From an uncultured Clostridium sp. (GTDB lineage Bacteria; Bacillota; Clostridia; Clostridiales; Clostridiaceae): 8,338 bases of DNA. The notes beneath the pieces are model-generated. The model was not told the DNA's origin. It ran no database searches and saw only the letters and a list, made by a program, of their open reading frames with translations. Each line of letters opens with the position of its first letter. The first letter of the stretch is position 1. Location: contig CAKVFO010000146.1 of the NCBI GenBank assembly GCA_934746785.1, positions 1-8,338 on the forward strand, in the 5' to 3' direction. The translations under genes were made by a program, and so were the position numbers. Of the stretch, positions 1-7,410 are shown piece by piece.

Positions 1-227
1 GCTCTATACTGTATCCTATATAATATTTATTCTTTTATCATGATGAAGAGGTTTAGGGAAAAAAAGAAAAGTAAAATTATTAATAGTTTTTAACCAAAGT
101 CAAGCTGCTAAAATTTCATTCCACTCCATATAAAGTATTTGTAATACCTATTATTAATGTTAAAACTTCATTATAGTTATATCTGATTCTATTCCAACCC
201 ATGAACTAAATAATTTATCATTTACTA
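1..227 (-). other. AT-rich region with eroded 3' end of the HNH gene; no intact gene
   Basis: Right after the stop at 228 another minus-strand frame reads VIVNDKLFSSWVGIE and a further shift gives RYNYNEVLTLIIGITNTLY, down to about 135. These look like pieces of a C-terminal tail joined by frame changes, the same style of decay as in the nitrogenase-like remnant. From about 1 to 130 I see only very AT-rich sequence, no open frame of useful length, no convincing terminator and no RNA gene. Confidence 0.4.
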
Positions 228-785
228 TCACTTTTCTACAAAAATAATATTTCCAATCTCCGTCTTATCTATATAGCTATAGAATTCAGAATCAAATTCT
301 AAATTATCTTCTACCTTATCAAAAGTCGGTTCAATCAAACGAGTTTTACTACATAAATTATTTAATATATTATTCTTATCATAAATATAATCATACTGAC
401 TAAGTTCTTTTGCACAATCTTCCACTATAGTTAGTTCTTTTATTTATTTAGGAGTAAAGTCATGTTTTATATTTTGATTGCAATATTTGCAGCTAGGAAG
501 CATATTATCTAAGCAATAAGCTATATAAGGAAATTTACCTTCTGGTAAAAAGTGTTCAACATCCATATCATAATCTGTAATTTTCTTACCACAATATGCA
601 CAACATCCATGTGTTAAACCTAATAAATATTTTCTGAAAACTCTTTCTCCGTTTTCTTTTACAGTATTCCACCTAGGTTTTACCTTATTATTTTCATCTA
701 ACACATCACTATACATTTTCTTTTTATACTCATCATCAGCAAGTTTGTTAGGCATAGTAACTAAACTTCTATCATAGCTTTTCAC
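228..785 (-). pseudogene. HNH endonuclease (PtuB / retron-type HNH), interrupted by an in-frame TAA
   Basis: An HNH nuclease of the kind that acts with a PtuA-like ATPase to cut nucleic acid during phage attack. The start is GTG at 785, overlapping the ATPase stop as GTGA; an ATG ten codons later is the alternative. Visible: a zinc-binding CAYC at 62-65, DVEHFLPEG at 75-83 with the catalytic-type H78, N94, and SCKYCN at 98-103. This is the vEHf...N...sC..CN pattern of TIGR02646-like proteins. The first fragment ends at TAA (444-446) after 113 residues. The same frame continues IKELTIVEDCAKEL and then LIEPTFDKVEDNLEF and KTEIGNIIFVEK, ending at 228; LIEPTFD and the following acidic block are typical of these nucleases, so this is the rest of the same gene. 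The family usually continues further, and decayed coding-like sequence is visible downstream. The truncated product keeps most of the HNH core, so residual activity is possible but doubtful. Confidence 0.8.
444..446 (-). other. in-frame TAA interrupting the HNH gene
   Basis: The minus-strand codons are ACT CCT AAA TAA ATA AAA GAA CTA, with the HNH core before it and nuclease-like C-terminal sequence after it in the same frame. As in the ATPase gene, the stop is TAA followed by ATA. Confidence 0.8.
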
Positions 786-2512
786 TCAATCAACCCCTTT
801 AGTCTATCCAATACACTTCTTCTTGGATTTCCTTCAGGAACACTTCTTATTAGTTCATCATATAACTCAATAGCTTCTCTCTTACATTCTTCATCTTTAT
901 TATAAGTATATTTTTTGACTAATCCACTAAAAACTCTAAGCCTATCTTCTAAAGTTTCTCCTGATTTATTTGAATCTTTATTAACTCTTTCTTTAATTCC
1001 AAATACATTCCTTAAAATATCAGCCATATACCATTCTTTTGGATTTCCTACTTTATGATATACTGTTCTTCCATCTTCTCTAATAAGTTCTATAGCTTCA
1101 TCTTCAAGAGTAGATCCTACTATCATCGGTGAATGTGTCGTAACAATAAACTGAACACTTGGAAAGATGTCTTTTAAACCATTTAGAATCTTCTGCTGCC
1201 ATCTTGGATGTAGATGAACTTCAATTTCATCAATTAAAACTATTCCTGGAGTTTTATCTAAGATATCTTCTCCTAAGTTTGGATTTAAAATAGCCATTCT
1301 ATAAGCTATATCTGAAACTATACCTATTACATCTTGATAACCATCGCTCAAATATGAAATTGGTACAATTTCACCATTATGAAAAGCTACTAAAATTTCA
1401 CCTTCTGAGTACCTTAAATCAGTTACTACATTCTCTTCATACTCTGTTAAAATTATAAGCATTCTTTTAATTGCATCTTCAACAGCTCTCAATGCTGGTA
1501 TTTTTATTCCTGCTTCAAATTCTCTAAACTTCATTTTTCTATACCAATTAACAAAGAACTTATAGTTAGATGCTGACTTTAAACAATCTCTATAACCAAA
1601 AAATCTTGATATCTTTTCAGTTTTCTCAAGGACATTCATATCTTTAACAAAGTTTGCTACTCTTCCTACACCATGATAAGAAAATACAGGTAGAATAACC
1701 TTCCTATTTTCTTCCTTACTTCTAATATCATCAACTATTTACCTTACTACAGTTGTTACCACACTTGAATCTTTGGTAGTAGTTCTTCCATTTTCTAATG
1801 ATGCCTTTGTTCTAGACCATTCTATATCTTGATTAATAAACCTGCTTTTAAATAATACTTGTGTAGGTAAATAATCATTTCTAACTGGCATATAATCTAC
1901 CTCTTCTATAGAAAACCTAACATCCTTCTTATAAATATTTTTGCTATCTGTAATTTCATCTATACCGCTTAAAAATGCACCAATACCAGTAGCTACCCCT
2001 TCTAATACAGAAGTTTTACCACAACCATTTTTTCCTATCAGTACATTCATTTTATTATTAAACTTAAACTTTTCATCCTTAAATCTACGATAATCTTTAA
2101 ATGATACTTCATTAATTTTAAATTCTACTATCACGTCAGATAAAAAAGTATCTCTTAATCCAATGATCAAATTAAAAAGTCTCTTTAATTCACTTTCCTC
2201 TTCTAAGCTTATATAAAAACTTTTCTGAGGAATATTTTCCTTCCAGTACTTATCGAAGTAACTTTTATCTTGAATTAGTTTATAGCCTTTTGTTTTGAAT
2301 CTATTTATCTTAACCAGAAGCTGTTCATCTGATAGTTTTTTAAATTCTAAACTACATATTCCATTATTCTTATAAATTACATCTATGTCACTTTCATTTC
2401 TTGCATTAAATTTTAGTTCTATATCATTACTATCTATTGATTTCTTAAAGGCTTCTAATTTTTTAATTAATTCCTTATTTATATCCTCTTCTTCAAAAAA
2501 GAAAAAAAACAT
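782..2512 (-). pseudogene. RecF/SMC-like AAA ATPase (PtuA-like), split by an in-frame TAA
   Basis: An overcoming-lysogenization-defect/RecF-type ATPase of the kind paired with HNH nucleases in Septu and some retron systems. With the TAA at 1739-1741 counted as one codon, the frame runs 576 codons. Walker A GKNGCGKTS is at 160-168, the ABC signature LSDGYQ near 388-393, Walker B GIVLIDE near 423-429, and the switch motif TTHSP near 458-462. Just after the stop the same frame continues IVDDIRSKEENRK then LPVFSYHGVGR, a conserved block of this ATPase family, so the stop is a nonsense mutation and not a true gene end. The first fragment (257 residues) has the P-loop but no Walker B. The second has Walker B, but its first ATG at 1639 has no ribosome binding site. 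The first 130 or so residues before the ATPase core are an extension I do not recognise. The 3' end overlaps the HNH gene by GTGA. AAA identity is firm; the Septu assignment rests on the pairing. Confidence 0.85.
1739..1741 (-). other. in-frame TAA interrupting the ATPase gene
   Basis: The minus-strand codons are GTA GTA AGG TAA ATA GTT GAT. Both flanks are family-like in the same frame, so one substitution in a CAA, GAA or AAA codon explains the break. No insertion or deletion is needed. Confidence 0.85.
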
Positions 2513-2515
2513 TAA

Positions 2516-2524
2516 CCTTCCTCC
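2516..2524 (-). promoter_or_regulatory. ribosome binding site of the ATPase gene
   Basis: The minus strand reads GGAGGAAGG three to four nt before the ATG at 2512, a near-perfect site. It supports this start and hence the unusual N-terminal extension of the ATPase. Confidence 0.7.
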
Positions 2525-2586
2525 ACATTAACTTAATATTTTATAATTCATTGCCACCTTTACTTATTTTTATACTATATTAATTG

Positions 2587-2616
2587 ATTATATCATATAT
2601 AAAAATATCCTGACAC
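2587..2616 (-). promoter_or_regulatory. possible sigma-A promoter for the ATPase/HNH pair
   Basis: On the minus strand a consensus TATAAT (2587-2592) lies 18 nt after GTGTCA (2611-2616), which matches TTGACA at four of six bases. The -35 would lie in one arm of the terminator. Initiation near 2580 would give a leader of about 70 nt. In such AT-rich DNA a good -10 alone is weak evidence. Confidence 0.35.
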
Positions 2617-2634
2617 AAAAACGTGTCAGGATAT
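2601..2634 (-). terminator. Rho-independent terminator of the sulfur operon
   Basis: A perfect 12-bp inverted repeat, arms 2605-2616 and 2623-2634, with a 6-nt loop. Read on the minus strand it is followed by TTTTATATAT. The plus strand has no T-run after the stem, so it works for leftward transcription. It lies a few bases after the last stop of the nitrogenase-like remnant and separates the operon from the ATPase/HNH pair. Confidence 0.88.
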
Positions 2635-2637
2635 ACT

Positions 2638-3346
2638 TTAGTATTTAAGCCTTTCACCTTTATTGCTACAACGCTGTGAAGTGCTCCTGAATACCAAGTT
2701 TAGATGCAAGAGGTGCTAGTCCATGGGCATAAGCTGAACCTGTTGCTACATATCCTTTTACACCTTTAAGTTTTTCTCTAAGTTCTTTAAGTTTTGGGGC
2801 AATTCTCTTATGTTCTCTTTCAATAAATTCTTCTGCAAGCTGCTCTCTATTAGTAACTCTTCCTATTTCACGAATCCACTCATCAGTACCATGGAAACCA
2901 TAAGGCATTGGGGCTTTAATTGTTGCAAGGTCTACTACATAGTTAACTCTTAAATTAAGGTTCTTAAGAAGGGGCGTAAATTAAATCCTTCACATTGAAG
3001 AGGAATAACAGGTATACCTATCTTTTCTTCCATCTTTTTGGAAATACTTTCAATATCTTCACCTATAATACAAGTAGCGCAGGAAGTTCCTATAAATACT
3101 GCCTTAGGATTATATCTTTCATAGGCATCTAAAATAGACTGTTCTAGCTTTTTAGATGCACCAAATACCATATCACTTTCTTGAAGATTAGTATTTATAA
3201 TTCTTATATTTTCTACAGGATGGTTTCTATTTGAAAGACCATTTCTATATATAGAGTTATAAGGTACCTGTCCAAGCTATTACGGTTCCAATTCTCTGTT
3301 CTCTTTTTTCAACCTGTGGTAAATCTAAATTTATCTTTTTCGCCAT
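2638..3346 (-). pseudogene. Nitrogenase component 1-like subunit (NifD/NifE/AnfD/MarD-like), broken
   Basis: Collinear pieces of one nitrogenase-like subunit in different frames. Piece 1 (3346 to about 3260) encodes an N-terminus with INLDLPQVEKREQRIG and stops at TAA after 29 codons. Piece 2 (about 3273-2990, shifted frame) encodes PYNSIYRNGL, then FIGTSCATCIIGEDIESI and PLQCEGF, which match the NifD-type cysteine segment and CEGF block. Piece 3 (about 2987-2670) encodes FTPLLKNLNLRVNYVVDLAT, MPYGFHGTDEWIREIG and a glycine-rich ATGSAYAHGLAPLASKLGI. A last short piece, ending NKGERLKY before TAA at 2638, may be the original C-terminus. Compared with the usual subunit of well over 400 residues, the first cysteine region, about 45 residues after CEGF, and most of the C-terminal cofactor-binding part are missing. 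It cannot be functional. It begins 15 nt after the sulfur fusion gene, which suggests an enzyme for organic sulfur rather than N2 fixation (inference). The exact subfamily is uncertain. Confidence 0.85.
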
Positions 3347-3350
3347 ATTT

Positions 3351-3360
3351 ACCTCTCCTT
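3351..3360 (-). promoter_or_regulatory. ribosome binding site of the nitrogenase-like remnant
   Basis: The minus strand reads AAGGAGAGGT four nt before the ATG at 3346, just after the stop of the fusion gene. It shows that the broken gene once had a proper start as the next member of the operon. Confidence 0.65.
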
Positions 3361-3361
3361 T

Positions 3362-4936
3362 TTAGTTTAATTTTGCATTTAATATCCAAACATACTTATT
3401 AAGCTGCACAAAACTAACATTGAATCCCTGCACTTCAAAGATATCCTTTAATTCTTCCTTTGTTGATGTAAATTCTTTTCTTAGTTCTTCTGCTAAAACA
3501 TTTTCATTTCTATCTTCAAGCTCCTTTATAATATCTAGCCTTACTTTGTCATTTTCAAAAATAGTGTCAGCAATTACAACAGTACCTTTATCCTTTAATT
3601 TAAGTTTAAATAACTCTGCTGCTTCCATTTTTTCTAAAGGAGTTAAATTGTGAAATGCAAGAGAACTTATAATTCCATCTACAGATTTGTTGTCAATTGG
3701 CAGGTCAAGAAATGTACCACTTAAGAATTCAAGATGAGGATATTTTCCTTTTGCAATATTCCTAGTTTTTAGATTTGGTTCGATTCCAACAGCATCATAT
3801 CCAAACTCATTAGCAATTTTAGTAAGGTTACCAGTACCAGAGCCTATATCTATTATCTCAGCTCCTTCAAATTTAGAAACCTGTTTAACTGTTTCATTTA
3901 ATACTTCTTTATAGTTTTTATATAACTCACTTAAATCACCGTTTTCCATAGAAACAACTTCATCATATTTTTCAGCATAATCATCAAATAACACATTAAA
4001 TCTGAAGTCACTTAACTTTAAATTAAAGTCATAAAGATTCTGGCTGAAGTATCTATCACTTCCATCTGGAAGAACAACTACTATGTTAGTATCACCCTTT
4101 GATTTATAAGCTTGTTTAACAGCAGCAGCTACAGCTTCACCAGAAGATGAACCAGCTAGTATTCCTTCTTTTTTAGATAAGAGCCTTACATAATACATAG
4201 CTTCATCATCTGCTATTTTTTCTACTTCATCTACAAGATCTCTATTAAAAACGTTTGGTATAAAGTGATTGCCTATGCCTTCTACTTTGTAACTGCCTGA
4301 TTCCCCGCCTCCTAAAATTGAGCCATAAGGATCAGCTAAAACTATTTTTATATTAGGGTTTTGTTCCTTTAAATACTCAGCAATTCCTGTAATAGTACCT
4401 CCAGAACCTGCACCTGCAACTAAGATATCTACCTTTCCATCTAGTGCATCATAAATTTCCTTTCCTGTTTTTCTATGAGCATGAATGTTAGCTTCATTAT
4501 CAAACTGTCTTGCCATAAATGAATTTTCAGTTTCGTCTAAAAGTTTCTTGGCTCTTTCAACAGCTCCCTCTATACCATCTTCAGAAGGTGTAATTATAAG
4601 TTCAGCTCCTAAAGCTCTCATTAAAGTCTGCTTCTCTATAGAAAACTTCTCAGGAATTACAATTTTTAATTTATAACCTTTTTCAAAAGCTGCCATAGCA
4701 AGGCCTATTCCTGTATTCCCTGCTGTGGCTTCTATTATTGTATAGCCTTTCTTAAGTTCACCTTTTTCTTCAGCTTCTTTTATTATTTCAAGACCAACTC
4801 TATCTTTAATGCTTCCTCCTGGATTTAAATACTCAAGCTTTGCAAAGATATTGATGTTTTTGTCTGGTGAAATATGATTAAGCTTTAAAAGAGGAGTATT
4901 ACCTACAAGACTTCTTATATCATCAATATATTTCAT
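3362..4936 (-). CDS. Fusion: MccA-like cystathionine beta-synthase/cysteine synthase + YrrT/UbiG-like SAM methyltransferase
   Basis: A two-domain protein of 524 residues. Residues 1 to about 300 are a fold-type II PLP enzyme: VGNTPLL at 11-17, the PLP lysine K44 in GGSIKDR, the substrate loop TAGNTG at 71-76, the phosphate loop GAGSGG at 175-180, and SSSGE at 263-267. TAGNTG in place of the TSGNTG of typical CysK, and EGIGNHFIP near 219, fit MccA/CBS-like members that join O-acetylserine and homocysteine to cystathionine, though cysteine synthase activity is possible. Residues about 316-524 are a class I methyltransferase with motif I IIDIGSGTGNLT at 361-372, the acidic GIEP at 384-387, and a C-terminal part (ADTIFEN, then FTSTKEELKDIFE and WILNAK) resembling Bacillus YrrT. 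In Bacillus and Clostridium mccA, mccB and yrrT/ubiG are separate neighbouring genes; here two are one chain joined by a linker of about 15 residues. The frame is unbroken. The methyl acceptor is unknown. Confidence 0.88.
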   Translation of the reverse strand: MKYIDDIRSLVGNTPLLKLNHISPDKNINIFAKLEYLNPGGSIKDRVGLEIIKEAEEKGELKKGYTIIEATAGNTGIGLAMAAFEKGYKLKIVIPEKFSIEKQTLMRALGAELIITPSEDGIEGAVERAKKLLDETENSFMARQFDNEANIHAHRKTGKEIYDALDGKVDILVAGAGSGGTITGIAEYLKEQNPNIKIVLADPYGSILGGGESGSYKVEGIGNHFIPNVFNRDLVDEVEKIADDEAMYYVRLLSKKEGILAGSSSGEAVAAAVKQAYKSKGDTNIVVVLPDGSDRYFSQNLYDFNLKLSDFRFNVLFDDYAEKYDEVVSMENGDLSELYKNYKEVLNETVKQVSKFEGAEIIDIGSGTGNLTKIANEFGYDAVGIEPNLKTRNIAKGKYPHLEFLSGTFLDLPIDNKSVDGIISSLAFHNLTPLEKMEAAELFKLKLKDKGTVVIADTIFENDKVRLDIIKELEDRNENVLAEELRKEFTSTKEELKDIFEVQGFNVSFVQLNKYVWILNAKLN

Positions 4937-4942
4937 AATTTT

Positions 4943-4952
4943 CACCTACCTT
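4943..4952 (-). promoter_or_regulatory. ribosome binding site arguing for an ATG start of the fusion gene
   Basis: The minus strand reads AAGGTAGGTG, then AAAATT and ATG at 4936. An upstream in-frame GTG at 4945 would itself lie within this purine-rich site, so the ATG at 4936, giving an N-terminus of MKYIDDIRSLVGNTPLL, is the likelier start. The difference is only three residues. Confidence 0.55.
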
Positions 4953-6091
4953 AAGCTTTTATTAAACGCATTTTCTATGTCATGGATTAAATCATCACTA
5001 TTTTCTATTCCTACAGATAATCTAAGTAAACTGTCTACAATACCAGTTTTTTGTCTAAGTTCATAAGGAATTGCTGCATGAGTCATGCTGGCAGGATGGC
5101 AGATAAGTGATTCAACGCCTCCAAGGCTTTCAGCTAAAGTTATAAGTTTTAACGACTTAACAAACTCTTTGTAATCAACTTTTTCATTAACTACAAAGGA
5201 AATCATTCCTCCAAAACCTGCTGCCTGTTTAACATGGGTTTCATAGCCTTTAGAGTCCTTAAGACCTGGATAATAGATTTTATCAACATAAGGACTCTTA
5301 CTTAAATAATCAGCTATTTTCTTAGCATTTTCCTCGTGTCGGTCAAGCCTTACACCTAAAGTTTTAATACCTTGAAGCAATATAAAAGAATCAAATGGTC
5401 CAAGTACTCCTCCAGTTGAATTTTGAATAAATTGAATTTTTTCATAAAGATCCTTTTCCTTAACAGCAATTAGACCTGCAACAACATTACTATGGCCTCC
5501 TAAATATTTAGTTGCACTATGAAGAACTATATCAGCTCCAAAGTTTAAAGGCTTTTGGAAATATGGTGACATAAAGGTATTATCCACAATGGTTAAAGCA
5601 TTGTATTTTTTAGCTAATCTGCTTACCTCTTCAATGTCTGTAATATCCATTAAAGGATTAGTTGGTGTTTCAATATAAACAGCCTTAATTTCCTCTCTTT
5701 CTAAAATCGCTTTTATATTGTTAATATCAGAAACATCTACAGTTTCATATTTTAAATTGAAATTCTTAAATACCTTATCAATTACTCTAAAAGTACCTCC
5801 ATAAAGATTATCAGGAATAATTATCTTATCATTACTTTTAAATAAAGATAAAATTGCTGTTATAGCTGCCATACCACTTCCAAAAGCAAGTCCATATTTG
5901 CCATCTTCAAGAAGAGCTATAGTTTTTTCTAAAGCTTCCCTTGTTGGATTGCCTGTTCTTGAATATTCATATTTAAAGTCTCCTAATGCTTTTTGTTTAT
6001 AGGTTGAAGTTTGATATATAGGTACATTAACTGAACCTGTAAATTCATCTCCTTCAACTGCTCCATGTACTAATAATGATTCTATTTTCAT
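4946..6091 (-). CDS. mccB: Cystathionine gamma-lyase / gamma-synthase family PLP enzyme (MccB type)
   Basis: A Cys/Met-metabolism PLP enzyme of 381 residues, the normal size for cystathionine gamma-lyase, gamma-synthase and beta-lyase. Visible: the phosphate-contact motif YSRTGNPT at 43-50, FGSGMAA at 70-76, NLYGGT at 95-100, IETPTNP at 140-146, D170 in VDNTF binding the pyridine nitrogen, and K195 in HSATKYLGGH as the internal aldimine. The C-terminal SLGGVESLICHPASMTH is also conserved. Sequence alone does not separate lyase from synthase. Context favours MccB: the next gene, which abuts it, is an MccA-type enzyme fused to a YrrT/UbiG-type methyltransferase, the partners of MccB in the Bacillus and Clostridium reverse transsulfuration operons. 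In that role it would cleave cystathionine to cysteine, 2-oxobutyrate and ammonia, and could also release sulfide from homocysteine. The ATG follows a perfect AGGAGG at good spacing. No damage is seen. Confidence 0.85.
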   Translation of the reverse strand: MKIESLLVHGAVEGDEFTGSVNVPIYQTSTYKQKALGDFKYEYSRTGNPTREALEKTIALLEDGKYGLAFGSGMAAITAILSLFKSNDKIIIPDNLYGGTFRVIDKVFKNFNLKYETVDVSDINNIKAILEREEIKAVYIETPTNPLMDITDIEEVSRLAKKYNALTIVDNTFMSPYFQKPLNFGADIVLHSATKYLGGHSNVVAGLIAVKEKDLYEKIQFIQNSTGGVLGPFDSFILLQGIKTLGVRLDRHEENAKKIADYLSKSPYVDKIYYPGLKDSKGYETHVKQAAGFGGMISFVVNEKVDYKEFVKSLKLITLAESLGGVESLICHPASMTHAAIPYELRQKTGIVDSLLRLSVGIENSDDLIHDIENAFNKSLR

Positions 6092-6098
6092 AATTTAG

Positions 6099-6105
6099 AC
6101 CTCCT
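6099..6105 (-). promoter_or_regulatory. strong ribosome binding site overlapping a stop codon
   Basis: On the minus strand AGGAGGT begins inside the TAG stop of the upstream metY gene and lies 7 nt before the ATG at 6091. A ribosome finishing metY sits on this site, which favours coupled translation of the two PLP-enzyme genes. Confidence 0.75.
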
Positions 6106-7387
6106 AAATTCCTTTAAATGCACTTTCAATATCTTCAATTAAATCTTGTATATTCTCTGTTCCTATTGATAACCTTATGGCATTTTTAGTTACTCCTGCC
6201 TTTATCTGATCCTCATCTGATAACTGCTGATGGGTAGTTGATGCTGGATGAATAACTAAAGATTTAGAATCACCAACATTAGCTAAGTCTGAGAAAATTT
6301 CTAGATTATCTATAAACTTGCGGGCTTTTTCTTCTCCTCCTTTTATTCCAAAGGATAAAATTGCTCCTGCCCCTTTTTCTAGATATTTTTCTGCTAAATC
6401 ATAATATTTATTATTCTTTAATCCTGGGTAGTTAACCCATTCTACATTTTCATTTTCACTTAAGTACTCAGCAATCTTTTTAGCATTTTCCACATGTCTT
6501 TCCATTCTTAAAGATAAGGTTTCAAGACCCTGTAAAAGTAAGAATGCATTGAAAGGACTAAGGGATGCACCTGTATCTCTAAGAATCTGAACTCTTGCTT
6601 TAGTAATGTAAGCTGCTTCTTTAAAGGTTTTAGTAAAACTTACATTATTATAAGTAGGATCTTCTTCGACTAAAGACTTAAACTTATCATTTTGAGTCCA
6701 GTCAAACTTACCACTATCAACTAAAATGCCTCCAATTACAGTTCCATGCCCCCCAATAAATTTAGTAGCTGAGTGAACGACAATATCTGCTCCATAATCA
6801 AAAGGTCTTAAAAGATATGGAGTAGCAAAAGTATTATCCACAATTAAAGGAATACCATGTTTATGAGCAATATCTGATACTGCCTTAATATCAATAATAT
6901 TAATTCCTGGATTACCAATAGACTCTATATATAAAGCCTTAGTCTTTTCTGTAATTGATTTTTCAAAATTACTTACATCATCACCATCTACAAAGGTAGT
7001 TTTAATTCCATACTTTGATTTAAAAGTATTTTGAAAAAGGTTATAAGTTCCACCATAAATTGTTGATGATGATACAATTTCATCTCCAGTACCAGCTAAA
7101 GTAATAATAGCTGCTGTAATTGCTGCTATTCCACTGCCAAAGCCAACTGCATCAATACCACCTTCAAGTTCGGCAACTCTCTTTTCAAAGACAGTATTAG
7201 TTGGATTTCCTATTCTTGAATAGGTATAGCCTTCACCTTCTAATGAAAATAGTTTTTCAGCTTCATCTGAAGAATCAAATACAAAGGAAGTTGACGCATA
7301 TATTGGTACTGCCCTGCTCTTTGTTTCTTTATCTATTACTTGTCCTGAATGTAATTGTTTTGTTTCAAATCTATATTCTTTACTCAA
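6104..7387 (-). CDS. metY: O-acetylhomoserine sulfhydrylase (MetY type)
   Basis: A PLP enzyme of the Cys/Met-metabolism family that replaces the acetyl group of O-acetylhomoserine with sulfide, giving homocysteine, or with methanethiol, giving methionine. The 427 residues match the usual MetY length, longer than the roughly 380 of cystathionine lyases and synthases. Visible: QLHSGQ at 11-16, YSRIGNPT at 56-63, FGSGIAA at 83-89, the PLP-ring aspartate in IVDNTF (D184), and the Schiff-base lysine K209 in HSATKFIGGHG. The insertion around 220-255 and the block ETLSLRMERHVENA are typical of MetY rather than MetB or MetC. It starts with TTG. The stop codon TAG is embedded in the next gene's TAGGAGG, so the two are probably translationally linked. 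Its place between a NifB-like gene and transsulfuration genes indicates assimilation or salvage of reduced sulfur. The family and chemistry are firm; sulfide versus methanethiol preference cannot be read from the sequence. Confidence 0.9.
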   Translation of the reverse strand: MSKEYRFETKQLHSGQVIDKETKSRAVPIYASTSFVFDSSDEAEKLFSLEGEGYTYSRIGNPTNTVFEKRVAELEGGIDAVGFGSGIAAITAAIITLAGTGDEIVSSSTIYGGTYNLFQNTFKSKYGIKTTFVDGDDVSNFEKSITEKTKALYIESIGNPGINIIDIKAVSDIAHKHGIPLIVDNTFATPYLLRPFDYGADIVVHSATKFIGGHGTVIGGILVDSGKFDWTQNDKFKSLVEEDPTYNNVSFTKTFKEAAYITKARVQILRDTGASLSPFNAFLLLQGLETLSLRMERHVENAKKIAEYLSENENVEWVNYPGLKNNKYYDLAEKYLEKGAGAILSFGIKGGEEKARKFIDNLEIFSDLANVGDSKSLVIHPASTTHQQLSDEDQIKAGVTKNAIRLSIGTENIQDLIEDIESAFKGI

Positions 7388-7395
7388 ATTTTATT

Positions 7396-7402
7396 CCCCC
7401 TA
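7396..7402 (-). promoter_or_regulatory. ribosome binding site that supports the TTG start of the sulfhydrylase gene
   Basis: On the minus strand TAGGGGG lies 8 nt before the TTG at 7387. No ATG or GTG occurs in the right place. The encoded N-terminus, with the conserved QLHSGQ block 11 residues in, is what the family normally shows, so the TTG start is the best choice. Confidence 0.6.
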
Positions 7403-7410
7403 ACTCTTTT

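Noticed and set aside
228..425. Small independent gene of 65 codons starting at GTG
   Set aside because: It is in the same frame as the HNH gene, contains the expected later nuclease block (LIEPTFD) and has no ribosome binding site; it is the 3' part of that gene.
782..1639. Treating the second half of the ATPase as an independent gene from ATG 1639
   Set aside because: No ribosome binding site precedes this ATG, and conserved family sequence (LPVFSYHGVGR) lies upstream of it in the same frame, back to the TAA.
1..2600. Retron (reverse transcriptase plus msr/msd RNA) accompanying the ATPase/HNH pair
   Set aside because: No reverse transcriptase motifs are seen in any frame, and the space before the ATPase is only about 90 bases and filled by the terminator and leader. 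A plain Septu-like pair is simpler, though a retron could have been lost.
3420..3653. Plus-strand open frame of 77 codons
   Set aside because: It lies antisense within the methyltransferase domain, has a serine/leucine-rich low-complexity product and no ribosome binding site.
4485..4676. Plus-strand open frame of 63 codons
   Set aside because: It is antisense to the PLP domain of the fusion gene, with no recognisable motif; a shadow of the real frame.
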